Below the pieces are notes generated by a model. It was not told where the DNA came from and searched no databases. It saw only the letters and a list, made by a program, of their open reading frames with translations. Below, in pieces: positions 1 to 7,530 of a stretch of 64,000 bases of DNA (positions are counted from its first letter, which is position 1; every line of letters begins with the position of its first letter). The stretch lies in contig CAJFFY010000011.1 of NCBI GenBank assembly GCA_904374465.1, positions 1 to 64,000 of the forward strand, in the 5' to 3' direction. This DNA comes from an uncultured Subdoligranulum sp. Lineage in GTDB: Bacteria > Bacillota > Clostridia > Oscillospirales > Ruminococcaceae. Both the position numbers and the translations under genes were made by a program.

Positions 1-903
1 GTAGCTGTGGGGCTGGTTGGCGTAGATCATCATGTGGTGCGGGCAGTTCATGGGACGCAGCACATAGCTTTCGCCCTCCATCTCCATGGCGGGGAACATA
101 TTCTCGCGGTAGTGATCCCAGTGGCCGGAGGTGCGGTACAGGTTGACGGTGCCGATGCAGGGGGTCATGACATGCAGGTAGCCGCGCTCGCGCTCCTTCT
201 GCTTGATATAATCCTCCAGCTGCTGCCAGACGGTGTAGCCATTGGGCAGGAACATGGGCAGGCCGCGGCCCACCAGGTCGTCGGTCATGAAAAGACGCAT
301 CTCTTTGCCGATCTTGCGGTGGTCACGCTCGCGGGCTTCCTGCTGCTGCTTCTCCCAGGCGTCCAGCTCCTCCTGGTTGCGGAAGGCCACGCCGTTGATG
401 CGGGTCAGCATCTTGTTCTCTTTGTCGTTCTTCCAGTAGGCACCACTCTGCTGGGTGATCTTGAAGGCCTTCAGACCCTTGGTGTAGGTCAGGTGGGGTC
501 CGATGCACATGTCCACATATTCGCCCTGCTGGAAGAAGCTGAACTCGGTCTCGTCGGCCAGGTCGGCCATGTGCTCGATCTTGTAGTGCTCCTGACGCTC
601 GTTCATCAGCTTGACAGCCTCGTCACGGGGCAGGATGAAGGGCTTGATGGGCAGGTTCTCCTTGCAGATCTTGCGCATCTCTTTCTCGATGGCGGCCAGA
701 TCCTCGTCGGTCAGCTTGGTGTCGCCGAGGTCCACGTCATAGTAGAAGCCGTTCTCGGTGGCGGGGCCAAAGGCAAAGTCAGCTTCGGGGTACAGGCGCT
801 TGATGGCCTGGGCCATAATGTGTGCGGCGGTGTGGCGCAGAACGTGCAGTTCCTGGTCCTGCGGGCATTCGGCCACGGTACCGTCCTTGTAGATGATTTT
901 CAT
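1..903 (-). CDS. thrS: Threonyl-tRNA synthetase, N-terminal part (runs off window start)
   Basis: Charges tRNA-Thr with threonine in the cytoplasm. 301 residues are visible from the ATG at 903, preceded by GGGAGG. The editing-domain motif RHTAAHIMAQA lies near residue 23, and the class II core begins further on (motif 2 region with NCPHHM near the window edge). In most bacteria about 60-70 residues of TGS domain precede the editing domain. Here only about 20 residues do, so the TGS domain appears to be missing. The gene sits behind a T-box leader and a good promoter, as expected for a Firmicutes aminoacyl-tRNA synthetase. The 3' half lies outside the window. Confidence 0.95.
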   Translation of the reverse strand, partial: MKIIYKDGTVAECPQDQELHVLRHTAAHIMAQAIKRLYPEADFAFGPATENGFYYDVDLGDTKLTDEDLAAIEKEMRKICKENLPIKPFILPRDEAVKLMNERQEHYKIEHMADLADETEFSFFQQGEYVDMCIGPHLTYTKGLKAFKITQQSGAYWKNDKENKMLTRINGVAFRNQEELDAWEKQQQEARERDHRKIGKEMRLFMTDDLVGRGLPMFLPNGYTVWQQLEDYIKQKERERGYLHVMTPCIGTVNLYRTSGHWDHYRENMFPAMEMEGESYVLRPMNCPHHMMIYANQPHSY

Positions 904-1203
904 GGTAGTTGCCTCCCAAAACAAAAATGCTTCATCCCTGTCTTGTCAACATAGGGATGAAGCATTGTAATACTCCACGGTTCCACCCAACTTGCGCCCC
1001 TATACAAAAAGGAAGCGCCACTCGCGGCGGCTGTAACGGGCCGTACCCGGCGGGGGTTCGCCCCCACACTCGGCGGTGGTAAAGGTGTGGTCTGTGCCCG
1101 GGCCGCTTGCAGCACGCGGGGCGCTCCCGCGGCGGCCTTCTCTTTTGACACCGTACCGCACCCCGTTTGTCCGCCTCACAGCTTTCAACAGGATGAAGTT
1201 AAT
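904..1203 (-). promoter_or_regulatory. T-box leader of thrS
   Basis: This stretch of about 300 bases without a gene is the thrS leader. On the minus strand the T-box core GGGTGGAACCGTGG is at 988-975. It is followed by the intrinsic terminator hairpin at 965-927, which ends in a T run just before the thrS ribosome binding site. This is the standard T-box antitermination layout: uncharged tRNA-Thr would stabilise the antiterminator and prevent the hairpin. I could not fold stem I well enough to place the ACN specifier codon, so tRNA specificity is inferred from the downstream gene. Confidence 0.85.
923..966 (-). terminator. T-box attenuator terminator
   Basis: A 13 bp perfect stem (ATGCTTCATCCCT paired with AGGGATGAAGCAT) is followed on the minus strand by TTTTTG. 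It overlaps the region that the T-box core would pair with in the antiterminator form. Confidence 0.88.
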
Positions 1204-1206
1204 CTT

Positions 1207-1235
1207 TTTATAGCACAACCCGGCGGGGAAGTCAA
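1207..1235 (-). promoter_or_regulatory. Promoter of thrS leader
   Basis: On the minus strand TTGACT (1235-1230), a 17 base spacer and TATAAA (1212-1207). Transcription would begin near 1200, giving a leader of about 300 bases that holds the whole T-box. Further upstream (1266-1295) a GC hairpin followed by T residues on the minus strand may insulate this promoter. Confidence 0.75.
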
Positions 1236-1322
1236 GCACAAAAATTTTCCCGCTGTTTTGCACAAAAAACGGGCAACCCCCCGCTGCCCAGCCCGCAAAA
1301 CGCCAAAATTTGTTTTTATACA

Positions 1323-1351
1323 TTGACTTTACATATTTATGCAATTATACT
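1323..1351 (+). promoter_or_regulatory. Promoter of the amino acid ABC importer operon
   Basis: TTGACT at 1323-1328, a 17 base spacer and TATACT at 1346-1351. It is about 75 bases upstream of the binding-protein start and divergent from the thrS promoter. Confidence 0.8.
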
Positions 1352-1427
1352 GGGTCACATAGCCGGGTGAGGGTCCGGCTGCATGTTGTATCTGTATATA
1401 TTAAAAAAGATAAGAGGGAAAACCATC

Positions 1428-2279
1428 ATGAAAAAGTTTGCTGCTTTGTTGCTGGGCACCGCCATGGTGCTGAGCCTGGCCGCCTGTGGCGGTTCTGCCA
1501 CCACCAGCGAGTCCACCGCTTCTTCCGAGGCATCCTCCGCTGCCTCCTCCGAGGCTGCTTCCACCGAGGAAGCCTCCGCTGAGACCGCTGCCGCCGAGCT
1601 GACTACCGTCACCGACGGCACCCTGACCATGTCCACCAACGCGGCCTTCCCCCCGTACGAGATGACCGCCGATGACGGCAGCTTCGAGGGCATCGACATC
1701 GAGGTGGCCCAGGCCATCGCCGACAAGCTGGGTCTGACCCTGCAGGTGGACGACATGGACTTTGACGCCGCCCTGCTGGCTGTGCAGAACGGCAAGAGCG
1801 ACATGGTCATGGCCGGCGTCACCGTCACCGAGGAACGCCAGAAGGTCATGGACTTCACCGATTCCTACGCCACCGGCATCCAGTCCATCATCGTGCCCGA
1901 GGATTCCGACATCGCCTCCATCGATGACCTGGCCGGAAAGACCATCGGTACCCAGCGCGGTACCACCGGTTACCTGTACTGCGTGGATGAGTTCGGCGAC
2001 GACGCCGTCATCGCTTACGACAATGGTCTGACCGCTGTCAAGGCGCTCACCAACGGCCAGGTGGATTGCGTTGTCATCGACAATGCGCCCGCCCAGGAGT
2101 TTGTGGCTGCCAACCAGGGTCTGAAGATTCTGGACACCCCCTACGCCGAGGAAAACTACGCCATCGGCGTGGCCAAGGGCAACACCGCCCTGCTGGATGC
2201 CATCAACGGTGCCCTGGCCGAACTGCAGGCCGACGGCACGCTGCAGAGCATCGTCGATAAGTACATCACCGCCGAATAA
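1428..2279 (+). CDS. Amino acid ABC transporter substrate-binding lipoprotein
   Basis: Extracytoplasmic solute-binding protein of family 3, 283 residues, which captures a polar amino acid (cystine, glutamine or similar) for the permease encoded next. The start at 1428 is chosen for the AAGAGGG site and for the signal peptide beginning MKKFAALLLG. A lipobox LAAC ends near residue 20, so the protein should be lipid-anchored. A Ser/Ala/Glu-rich linker spans about residues 21-55. The mature domain contains the family pattern FPPYEM and the hinge region with GTQRGTTGY. It is the first gene of a binding protein-permease-ATPase operon (spacing 79 bases to the next gene). Confidence 0.93.
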   Translation: MKKFAALLLGTAMVLSLAACGGSATTSESTASSEASSAASSEAASTEEASAETAAAELTTVTDGTLTMSTNAAFPPYEMTADDGSFEGIDIEVAQAIADKLGLTLQVDDMDFDAALLAVQNGKSDMVMAGVTVTEERQKVMDFTDSYATGIQSIIVPEDSDIASIDDLAGKTIGTQRGTTGYLYCVDEFGDDAVIAYDNGLTAVKALTNGQVDCVVIDNAPAQEFVAANQGLKILDTPYAEENYAIGVAKGNTALLDAINGALAELQADGTLQSIVDKYITAE

Positions 2280-2358
2280 GCGGTTTTCAACACGGAGCAG
2301 GGCACGCCGGAAATCCGGCGCGCCTTCTCTTTGTCATACAGGAAAGGTTGTGTAGCGG

Positions 2359-3126
2359 ATGGAAGCACAGTTCGAAGCGCTTTCGGAACTGGCGAAAAAC
2401 GGCGGGAGCCTGAGTTTTACCCAGGATTTCTTTGTCAAATTTTATCAGGCGTTCCTTTATTCGGACCGCTGGTTGCAGTATATCGAGGGCGTGGGCACAA
2501 CAATTCTGGTCACCGCCATTGCGCTGGTGCTGGGTGTTGTGCTGGGTTCTGTGGTGGCGTTGGTGCGTGTAGCCCACGACCAGCAAAAACCCCATCATCG
2601 CAACCCGGTGCTGGGCTTTGTCAATGTGATCTGCCAGATCTATGCCACCGTCATCCGCGGCACCCCCATGATGGTCCAGCTGCTCATCATGAGCATGGTC
2701 ATCTTTGCCAGCAGCCGCAACTTTACCATGGTCGGTGCCCTGGCCTTGGGCATCAATTCGGGCGCCTATGTGTCGGAGATCATCCGCGGCGGCCTGATGG
2801 CCGTGGATCCCGGCCAGATGGAGGCCGGCCGCAGCCTGGGTCTCAACTATATCACCACCATGGTACTCATCATCATTCCCCAGGCCATCCGGTCCATTCT
2901 GCCGGCCCTGGGCAATGAGTTCATCGTCCTGCTCAAGGATACTTCCCTGATCACCGTCATCGGCGGCAAAGAGCTGCTCTATGCGGCCCAGGGCATCATG
3001 AACCGCACCTACGAAGCTATGTTCCCGTTGTTGGGCGTGGCGGCCATCTATCTGGTGTTGGTGCTGCTGTTCAGCGCCCTGCTGGGCAAACTGGAAAGGA
3101 GAATGGCGCAAAGTGATCGACGTTAA
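2359..3126 (+). CDS. Amino acid ABC transporter permease
   Basis: HisM/GlnP-type inner membrane permease of 255 residues. The first membrane segment is near residues 48-72. The signature region IRGTPMMVQ follows, and the EAA loop (EAGRSLGLNY) contacts the ATPase. The last segment near residues 222-245 is followed by a basic tail. The start codon has AGGAAAGG about 11 bases upstream. It overlaps the ATPase gene by 14 bases, indicating translational coupling. Substrate specificity cannot be read from the sequence. Confidence 0.92.
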   Translation: MEAQFEALSELAKNGGSLSFTQDFFVKFYQAFLYSDRWLQYIEGVGTTILVTAIALVLGVVLGSVVALVRVAHDQQKPHHRNPVLGFVNVICQIYATVIRGTPMMVQLLIMSMVIFASSRNFTMVGALALGINSGAYVSEIIRGGLMAVDPGQMEAGRSLGLNYITTMVLIIIPQAIRSILPALGNEFIVLLKDTSLITVIGGKELLYAAQGIMNRTYEAMFPLLGVAAIYLVLVLLFSALLGKLERRMAQSDRR

Positions 3127-3829
3127 AAATCTGCAAAAGCATTTCGGTGGCCTGCAGGTGCTGCGCGGCGTCAACCTGACCATCCATAAGGGCGACTGTG
3201 TGGTGCTGGTGGGACCTTCCGGCTGCGGCAAGTCCACCTTCCTGCGCTGCCTCAACCGTCTGGAGGAACCGGACGGCGGGCAGGTGATCTTCAACGGCAA
3301 GGAAGTCAACGACAAGGATATCGACCGGGTTCGCCAGAAGATGGGCATGGTGTTCCAGCATTTCAATCTGTTCCCGCATCTGACGGTGAAAAAGAACATC
3401 ACGCTGGCACCGGTGCGCCTTGGTCTGATGAGCCAGGCGGAGGCAGATGCCAAGGCCATGGAGCTGCTGCAGCGCATCGGCCTGGCCGAAAAGGCCAACG
3501 CCTACCCCAACATGCTTTCGGGCGGCCAGAAACAGCGTATCGCCATTGTGCGGGCACTGGCCATGAATCCCGACGTGTTGCTGTTCGACGAACCCACCAG
3601 CGCCCTGGATCCCGAGATGGTGGGCGAGGTGCTGGAACTGATGAAGGAGCTGGCCCGGGGCGGCATGACGATGGTCTGTGTCACCCATGAGATGGGCTTT
3701 GCCCGCGAAGTGGCCAACCGCATCATCTTCATTGACGAGGGCGTGGTCAAGGTGGACAAACCGCCCAAAGAATTCTTCGAAAATCCGGAGAATGAGCGTC
3801 TGAAGGCCTTCCTCTCCAAAGTGCTGTAA
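3113..3829 (+). CDS. Amino acid ABC transporter ATP-binding protein
   Basis: GlnQ/HisP-type ATPase of 238 residues that powers the upstream permease. Walker A is GPSGCGKST near residue 34, the Q-loop is in VFQHFNLFPH, the signature is LSGGQKQR, and Walker B is LLFDEPTSALDP followed by the switch His in CVTHEM. The start is GTG at 3113, inside the end of the permease gene. GGAAAGGAG lies about 11 bases upstream. A strong terminator follows directly, so this closes the operon. Confidence 0.94.
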   Translation: MIDVKNLQKHFGGLQVLRGVNLTIHKGDCVVLVGPSGCGKSTFLRCLNRLEEPDGGQVIFNGKEVNDKDIDRVRQKMGMVFQHFNLFPHLTVKKNITLAPVRLGLMSQAEADAKAMELLQRIGLAEKANAYPNMLSGGQKQRIAIVRALAMNPDVLLFDEPTSALDPEMVGEVLELMKELARGGMTMVCVTHEMGFAREVANRIIFIDEGVVKVDKPPKEFFENPENERLKAFLSKVL

Positions 3830-3831
3830 AA

Positions 3832-3866
3832 AAATACGGCCCCGCCGTGGCGGGGCCGTATTGGCT
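3832..3866. terminator. Bidirectional terminator between convergent genes
   Basis: Perfect stem AATACGGCCCCGCC / GGCGGGGCCGTATT with a GTGG loop. A run of A residues precedes it and T-rich sequence follows, so it can serve both the ABC operon and the convergent gene at 3868. Confidence 0.85.
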
Positions 3867-3867
3867 T

Positions 3868-4383
3868 TTATGGGTGGGCGGCGGCATGGCGCAAGGCCAG
3901 TTCCCGGTATTCCGCTTCGTTGGCGGCAAGGGCTGCCGCCTGTTCGGCACTGACGGGGCGCACCACCTTGCCGGGCAATCCCATGACCAGACTGCCGGCC
4001 GGGATCTGCGCGCCCTCGGGGATCAGGGCGCCGGCGGCGATCAGACATCCCGGCCCGATGACCGCTCCGTTCAGGACGGTGGCATGCATGCCGATCATGC
4101 ACCCGTCGCCGATCATGCAGCCGTGCAGGATGGCGCCATGGCCCACCGACACCCCGCGTCCCAGCACAATGTCCAGGTTGGGGCCGGTGTGCAGCACGGC
4201 ATTGTCCTGAATATTGGTGCCGGACCCCACCACAATGCGACCGGTATCGGCCCGCAACACGGCGCCGTACCAGATGCTGGAACCTTCCTCCAGGCAGACG
4301 GCGCCGGCCAGGGTGGCGTTTTCCGCCACAAAAAGTGCGCCGTGGTCTGCGGGAGCCTTCCCCGCGATGGTATAGATTGCCAT
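3868..4383 (-). CDS. Gamma carbonic anhydrase-like hexapeptide-repeat protein
   Basis: A left-handed beta-helix protein of 171 residues in the YrdA/PaaY/gamma-CA family. Repeated hexapeptides run through most of the chain. The metal-site pattern is recognisable: a His in QDNAVLHT, then VGHGAILHGC with two more His. Members bind Zn or Fe at trimer interfaces; some hydrate CO2 and others are inactive. The start ATG at 4383 has AGGTGATC upstream. It stands alone and convergent to the ABC operon, divergent from the HAD gene at 4507. Whether it is active cannot be judged from sequence. Confidence 0.88.
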   Translation of the reverse strand: MAIYTIAGKAPADHGALFVAENATLAGAVCLEEGSSIWYGAVLRADTGRIVVGSGTNIQDNAVLHTGPNLDIVLGRGVSVGHGAILHGCMIGDGCMIGMHATVLNGAVIGPGCLIAAGALIPEGAQIPAGSLVMGLPGKVVRPVSAEQAAALAANEAEYRELALRHAAAHP

Positions 4384-4427
4384 AAGGATCACCTCTTCTC
4401 CCGTATCATACACCCACGGAAAGAAAA

Positions 4428-4457
4428 TTGCAAAACTTTGCAGAACTGTGCTACAAT
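4428..4457 (+). promoter_or_regulatory. Promoter of HAD phosphatase gene
   Basis: TTGCAA at 4428-4433, an 18 base spacer and TACAAT at 4452-4457, about 50 bases upstream of the start codon. Confidence 0.7.
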
Positions 4458-4506
4458 ACCGGTGGTTCGCTTCCACGGACCACAGCCTTACAAAGGGAGG
4501 ATCTGT

Positions 4507-5289
4507 ATGTCCATCAAGATGATCTGCAGCGACCTGGATGGTACATTGCTGCAATACGGCCGCAAGACGCTGGAGCCGGAAGTGTTCGGCCTGATCGAGG
4601 CGTTGGCGGACCGGGGCATCCTGTTTTGCCCGGCCTCCGGTCGTCAGTACACCAGCCTGCGGGCCCTGTTTGCCCCGGTGGCGGAGCGCTGTGCCTTTTT
4701 GTGCGAAAACGGCGGCGTGCTGTACAAGGACGAAACCTGCATCGGCAAGACGCCCATGCCCCGCGCCCTGGCTGAGGAGATTGCCCGAGATCTGTGGGAG
4801 CGCAGCGAAGGGCAGGGGGAAGTTATGCTTTCGGGACAGAACTGTGCCTACCTGATGGAACGGGGGCTGGGTATGCTGGATCGGGTGAAGTTCATCGGCA
4901 ACCGCTACAAGATCATCCGCGATCCCTCCGACGTGCCCGAGGAGATCGTCAAGGTATCGGTTTACCTGCATGAAGGGGTGGACGCCTATGTGGAACGCTT
5001 CGTGCCCCGCTGGAAAGAGGCCAACTGCGCCGTGGCAGGGCCGTACTGGATCGATACCACTCTGGCCAACAAGGGCACCGGTGTCCGGGCCCTGTGCAAG
5101 GTGTTGGGCGTGGCGCCGGATGAGGTGCTGGCCTTCGGGGATAACTACAATGATACGGCCATGTTGGACCTGGTGGGGTATCCTTATATCATGGAAGGGG
5201 CTGCCGCGCCGCTGCGGGCACGCTATCCCCGCCATACCCCCCGTCCCGAAGTGGTGATGCAGGCGCTGCTGGACGGAAAAACCGTATAA
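4507..5289 (+). CDS. Cof-type HAD-IIB phosphatase
   Basis: A cytoplasmic sugar-phosphate type phosphatase of 260 residues. Motif I CSDLDGTLL lies near residue 8 with the nucleophile Asp, the family motif ASGRQY near residue 45, and motif IV FGDNYNDTAML near residue 212. The start at 4507 is set by AAAGGGAGG six bases upstream. The true substrate of Cof-type proteins usually cannot be inferred (nucleotide, flavin or sugar phosphates are all known). Confidence 0.88.
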   Translation: MSIKMICSDLDGTLLQYGRKTLEPEVFGLIEALADRGILFCPASGRQYTSLRALFAPVAERCAFLCENGGVLYKDETCIGKTPMPRALAEEIARDLWERSEGQGEVMLSGQNCAYLMERGLGMLDRVKFIGNRYKIIRDPSDVPEEIVKVSVYLHEGVDAYVERFVPRWKEANCAVAGPYWIDTTLANKGTGVRALCKVLGVAPDEVLAFGDNYNDTAMLDLVGYPYIMEGAAAPLRARYPRHTPRPEVVMQALLDGKTV

Positions 5290-5357
5290 TAATGCGCAGT
5301 TTGCACAAAAAGAAAAAACAAAGTTCGTGCAAATGCGAATAGACAAAATCTGTTTGC

Positions 5358-5366
5358 TGTTATAGA
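5358..5366 (+). promoter_or_regulatory. Possible extended -10 promoter of antiterminator gene
   Basis: TG-T-TATAGA at 5358-5366 would start transcription about 10 bases later, just before the RAT hairpin. No good -35 hexamer is placed 17 bases upstream, so this rests on the extended -10 and its position alone. Confidence 0.42.
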
Positions 5367-5375
5367 ACAATCAAC

Positions 5376-5410
5376 GTCAAGATTGTTACTCCTGCGAGGC
5401 ATTACTTGTA
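5376..5410 (+). promoter_or_regulatory. RAT antiterminator site 1 (BglG/LicT-type)
   Basis: The stretch CAAGATTGTTACTC...GAGGCATTACTTG folds as a ribonucleic antiterminator. The lower stem is CAAG/CTTG, the internal loops contain GATTGTTA and GC, and the upper stem is CTC/GAG. The GTTA...GGC pattern matches RNA targets of BglG/LicT/SacY proteins. Its 3' half overlaps the 5' half of the terminator at 5389-5477, so the two structures exclude each other. It lies upstream of the antiterminator gene and suggests autoregulation. Confidence 0.78.
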
Positions 5411-5477
5411 CACGCATACATCCCTCAGGTTTACCGCTTGTATGTTCGTACTTTGCCGCGGGGAGTTTATTTTTTTT
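5389..5477 (+). terminator. Attenuator terminator overlapping RAT 1
   Basis: CTCCTGCGAGGCA (5389-5401) pairs imperfectly with TGCCGCGGGGAG (5454-5465). It encloses the inner stems GTAC/GTAC and CATACA/TGTATG, and TTTATTTTTTTT follows. Formation of the RAT would use the same 5' bases. Confidence 0.75.
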
Positions 5478-5518
5478 GCTTAAAAATCATCCGATAGACG
5501 CACCAGGGCGGGCTGTGC

Positions 5519-6364
5519 ATGAAGATAACGAAAAAAATCAACAATAACGTGGCCTTGGCCCAGGACGCCAAGGGACGGGAACTGATCGTCTTCGGCAAGG
5601 GGGTCGGTTTTCCTGCCACGCCCTATGAGTTGACCGATCTTTCCCGTGTGCAGCGTACCTTCTACGATGTGGATGAAAAGTATTTTGATCTGCTGCGGGA
5701 CGTGCCGCAGCAGGTGTTTCTGGCGGCGGACGACATTGCCGAGACTGCCCGGGAAGAGCTGGGCTGCCCGCTCAACCCCAATCTCACCTATGTTCTGGCC
5801 GACCATCTGAACTATGCCATCCAGCGTTGCCGGGAGGGCGTCCCCCTCCGGACACCGCTTGCCTATGATATTCGCCACCTGTATCCCCAGGAATATGAGC
5901 TGGCCCACAGTGCGTTGTCCACTCTGCGGGAACAGTTGCAGGTGGCTCTGCCCGACAGTGAAGCTGTGAGCATCGCATTGCACATCATCACGGCGGAAGC
6001 CGAGGTGGGGGATATGCATGCCACCATGCTGGCCACCAAGGTCATCACCGAAATTTCCCAACTGGTGGAAGATAACCTGGATGTCCACCTGGACAAGGAC
6101 AGCTTCAGCTATTCCCGCTTTGCCATGCATATGCGCTACCTGGTGCAGCGTATGATTGAGGGAAAAGCTTTGGACGGGGACGAGAGCATGGTCGCCATGC
6201 TGCGGACGATGCGCCGGGAATACCCCCAGGTATATGCCTGTGTGGAGCAGGTCACCGCGTTCCTGGAAAAAAACTATCACTGGCATTGTACCAACGAAGA
6301 GCAGCTGTATCTGCTCATGCATATCCACCGCGTACAGGCCGAGCGGGCCGGCGCAGAGGAATAA
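5519..6364 (+). CDS. BglG/LicT-family transcriptional antiterminator
   Basis: An RNA-binding antiterminator of 281 residues regulated by the phosphotransferase system. The N-terminal co-antiterminator domain (about 1-60) has the typical INNNVAL and FGKGVGF motifs. Two PTS regulation domains follow (about 65-170 and 175-281) with His residues such as YAIQRC/DIRHLYP and MHMRYL. Such proteins bind RAT hairpins and are controlled by phosphorylation from HPr and a cognate EII. RAT/terminator modules flank it on both sides. No EII permease gene is adjacent, which is unusual; HPr and enzyme I are encoded about 0.8 kb downstream. The ribosome binding site is weak. Confidence 0.9.
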   Translation: MKITKKINNNVALAQDAKGRELIVFGKGVGFPATPYELTDLSRVQRTFYDVDEKYFDLLRDVPQQVFLAADDIAETAREELGCPLNPNLTYVLADHLNYAIQRCREGVPLRTPLAYDIRHLYPQEYELAHSALSTLREQLQVALPDSEAVSIALHIITAEAEVGDMHATMLATKVITEISQLVEDNLDVHLDKDSFSYSRFAMHMRYLVQRMIEGKALDGDESMVAMLRTMRREYPQVYACVEQVTAFLEKNYHWHCTNEEQLYLLMHIHRVQAERAGAEE

Positions 6365-6372
6365 ACAAAAAA

Positions 6373-6412
6373 CGGATCGTTACCCGCACCTGGTTTGCGG
6401 GGCGTCACCCAG
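6373..6412 (+). promoter_or_regulatory. RAT-like antiterminator site 2
   Basis: GGATCGTTA, then a strong upper stem CCCGCA/TGCGGG, then GCGTCACC. The GTTA and GC internal-loop bases keep the RAT pattern, though the lower stem is short. It begins about 10 bases after the antiterminator stop codon, where the leader of a regulated permease operon would normally sit. Its 3' side (CACCC) is also the 5' arm of the terminator that follows. Confidence 0.6.
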
Positions 6413-6471
6413 CAAACCGTGTGCGCACCCTTTTGATTGGTCGTACAGGGGGCACTGGGTGTATTTTTTTG
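6405..6471 (+). terminator. Terminator overlapping RAT site 2
   Basis: CACCCAG pairs with CTGGGTG about 45 bases later, followed by TATTTTTTTGG. It is mutually exclusive with RAT 2. The genes it once controlled seem to be gone: the next coding sequence is a truncated HAD phosphatase. Confidence 0.6.
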
Positions 6472-6513
6472 GTATATCCGCCGCCCGGCGCGCGAGGGCG
6501 GCGCGTTATATAA

Positions 6514-6990
6514 AATTTATGCTGGGAACGTCGTTCCCGCCGCAAGGGCGGCAACACCGAGGGCCTGACCGTCCGGACCATGATGCCCGACATGATCTAC
6601 GGCGGCCAGCTCTACCGGGATGACGTGAACAAGATCAGCTTCTTGCTGAGCCGGTACCAGGACCATCTGGATGCCGCCGCAGCCTTCCCCGACCTGCAGC
6701 CCGGAACCTGGGGCGGAAAAGGGGAGACCGCCCTCTTTGGGGATCTGGGGGTCAAGGGAATCACCAAGGCCCACGCCGTACACACACTGCTGGACTATCT
6801 GGGGGCTGATGCGGCCGACACCATCGGCTTTGGCGACGCCAAGGTGGACGTGCCGCTGCTGGAGGCCTGCGCCTGCGGTGTGGCCATGGGCAACGGCGGA
6901 CCGGAGATCAAGGCGGCGGCCGATTATGTGACCGATGATGTGGAATGTGATGGTTTATACAAAGCCTTTGCCCACCTGGGACTGCTGTAA
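6514..6990 (+). pseudogene. HAD-IIB phosphatase remnant, N-terminal half missing
   Basis: The open frame from 6514 matches only the C-terminal half of a Cof-type phosphatase. It keeps the cap/core region with FGDLGVKGITKAHAV, then motif IV GFGDAKVDVPLLEAC and AMGNGGPEIKAAADYV. The DxDGT nucleophile motif and the first about 110 residues of a normal 260-residue protein are absent, and an in-frame stop lies at 6511. No good ribosome binding site precedes the first ATG at 6580. It lies immediately after an orphan RAT/terminator leader, so a deletion probably fused this leader to the middle of the HAD gene. Confidence 0.8.
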
Positions 6991-7194
6991 GGATACAATT
7001 GTCCAGAAAAGCGCCGCTTATATGGACGGACGATGCGGCGCAGGACAAATCAATTCACCGAAATACACAAAAAAGGTGCATGTTTTTGGGCTATTTTCCG
7101 TTGACGTTGCCCGCGTGGTATGTTATGATAATAACGACTTAATATTATGTCTCGTGCGTGAAGCTAAAGCGCGCGACTATGGGAGGAAAAAGCA
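6991..7194 (+). promoter_or_regulatory. ptsH upstream region with promoter
   Basis: No gene is seen here. A promoter fits at 7101-7129: TTGACG, a 17 base spacer, TATGAT. GGGAGG lies 8-9 bases before the ptsH ATG. Confidence 0.7.
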
Positions 7195-7452
7195 ATGAAA
7201 GAGTTCACCTATACGATCAAGGAGCCTGTGGGAATCCATGCTCGTCCGGCCGGCCTGCTGGTCAAGGAAGTCAAGGGCTACCAGAGCACCGTGACCATCA
7301 TCAAGGGCGACAAGTCTGTCAATGCTGTCAAGCTGATGGCGCTGATGGGCATGGGCATTAAGTGCGGCGATACCGTCACCGTCCAGGTGGAGGGTGCAGA
7401 CGAAGAGACCGCTGCCCCCGCGCTGGAGAAATTCTTCAACGAGCATCTGTAA
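7195..7452 (+). CDS. ptsH: Phosphocarrier protein HPr
   Basis: HPr carries phosphate from enzyme I to sugar-specific EII proteins. It has 85 residues, the usual length. The active-site motif GIHARPAG places the phosphorylated His at residue 15. The regulatory site is altered: the ungapped register with Bacillus subtilis HPr (KTVN to KSVN at 40-43) puts Lys, not Ser, at position 46 (motif NAVKLMALMG). HPr kinase phosphorylates Ser46 in Firmicutes, so this HPr should not enter that catabolite-control route. It is followed by ptsI after 78 bases that hold a GC hairpin. Confidence 0.93.
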   Translation: MKEFTYTIKEPVGIHARPAGLLVKEVKGYQSTVTIIKGDKSVNAVKLMALMGMGIKCGDTVTVQVEGADEETAAPALEKFFNEHL

Positions 7453-7469
7453 TTCAGATAAAACAAGGG

Positions 7470-7503
7470 GCCGCGGCTGCTGTACGGGTATGGCGGCCGC
7501 GGT
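7470..7503 (+). other. Intercistronic hairpin ptsH-ptsI
   Basis: CCGCGGCTGC (7471-7480) pairs with GCGGCCGCGG (7493-7502), followed by only TTTC. It is a weak terminator or mRNA-stability element that could make HPr more abundant than enzyme I. Confidence 0.5.
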
Positions 7504-7530
7504 TTCTTTGATGGAACAGGAGGTTCCCAC

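Noticed and set aside
1315..1344. A second minus-strand promoter (TTGCAT-18-TATAAA) overlapping the ABC importer promoter
   Set aside because: The TTGACT-17-TATAAA promoter at 1207-1235 is better and gives a sensible T-box leader; a terminator-like hairpin lies between the two.
7195..7452. That the HPr might be Crh, the regulatory paralog
   Set aside because: Crh lacks His15 and keeps Ser46. This protein has the opposite pattern and is next to ptsI.
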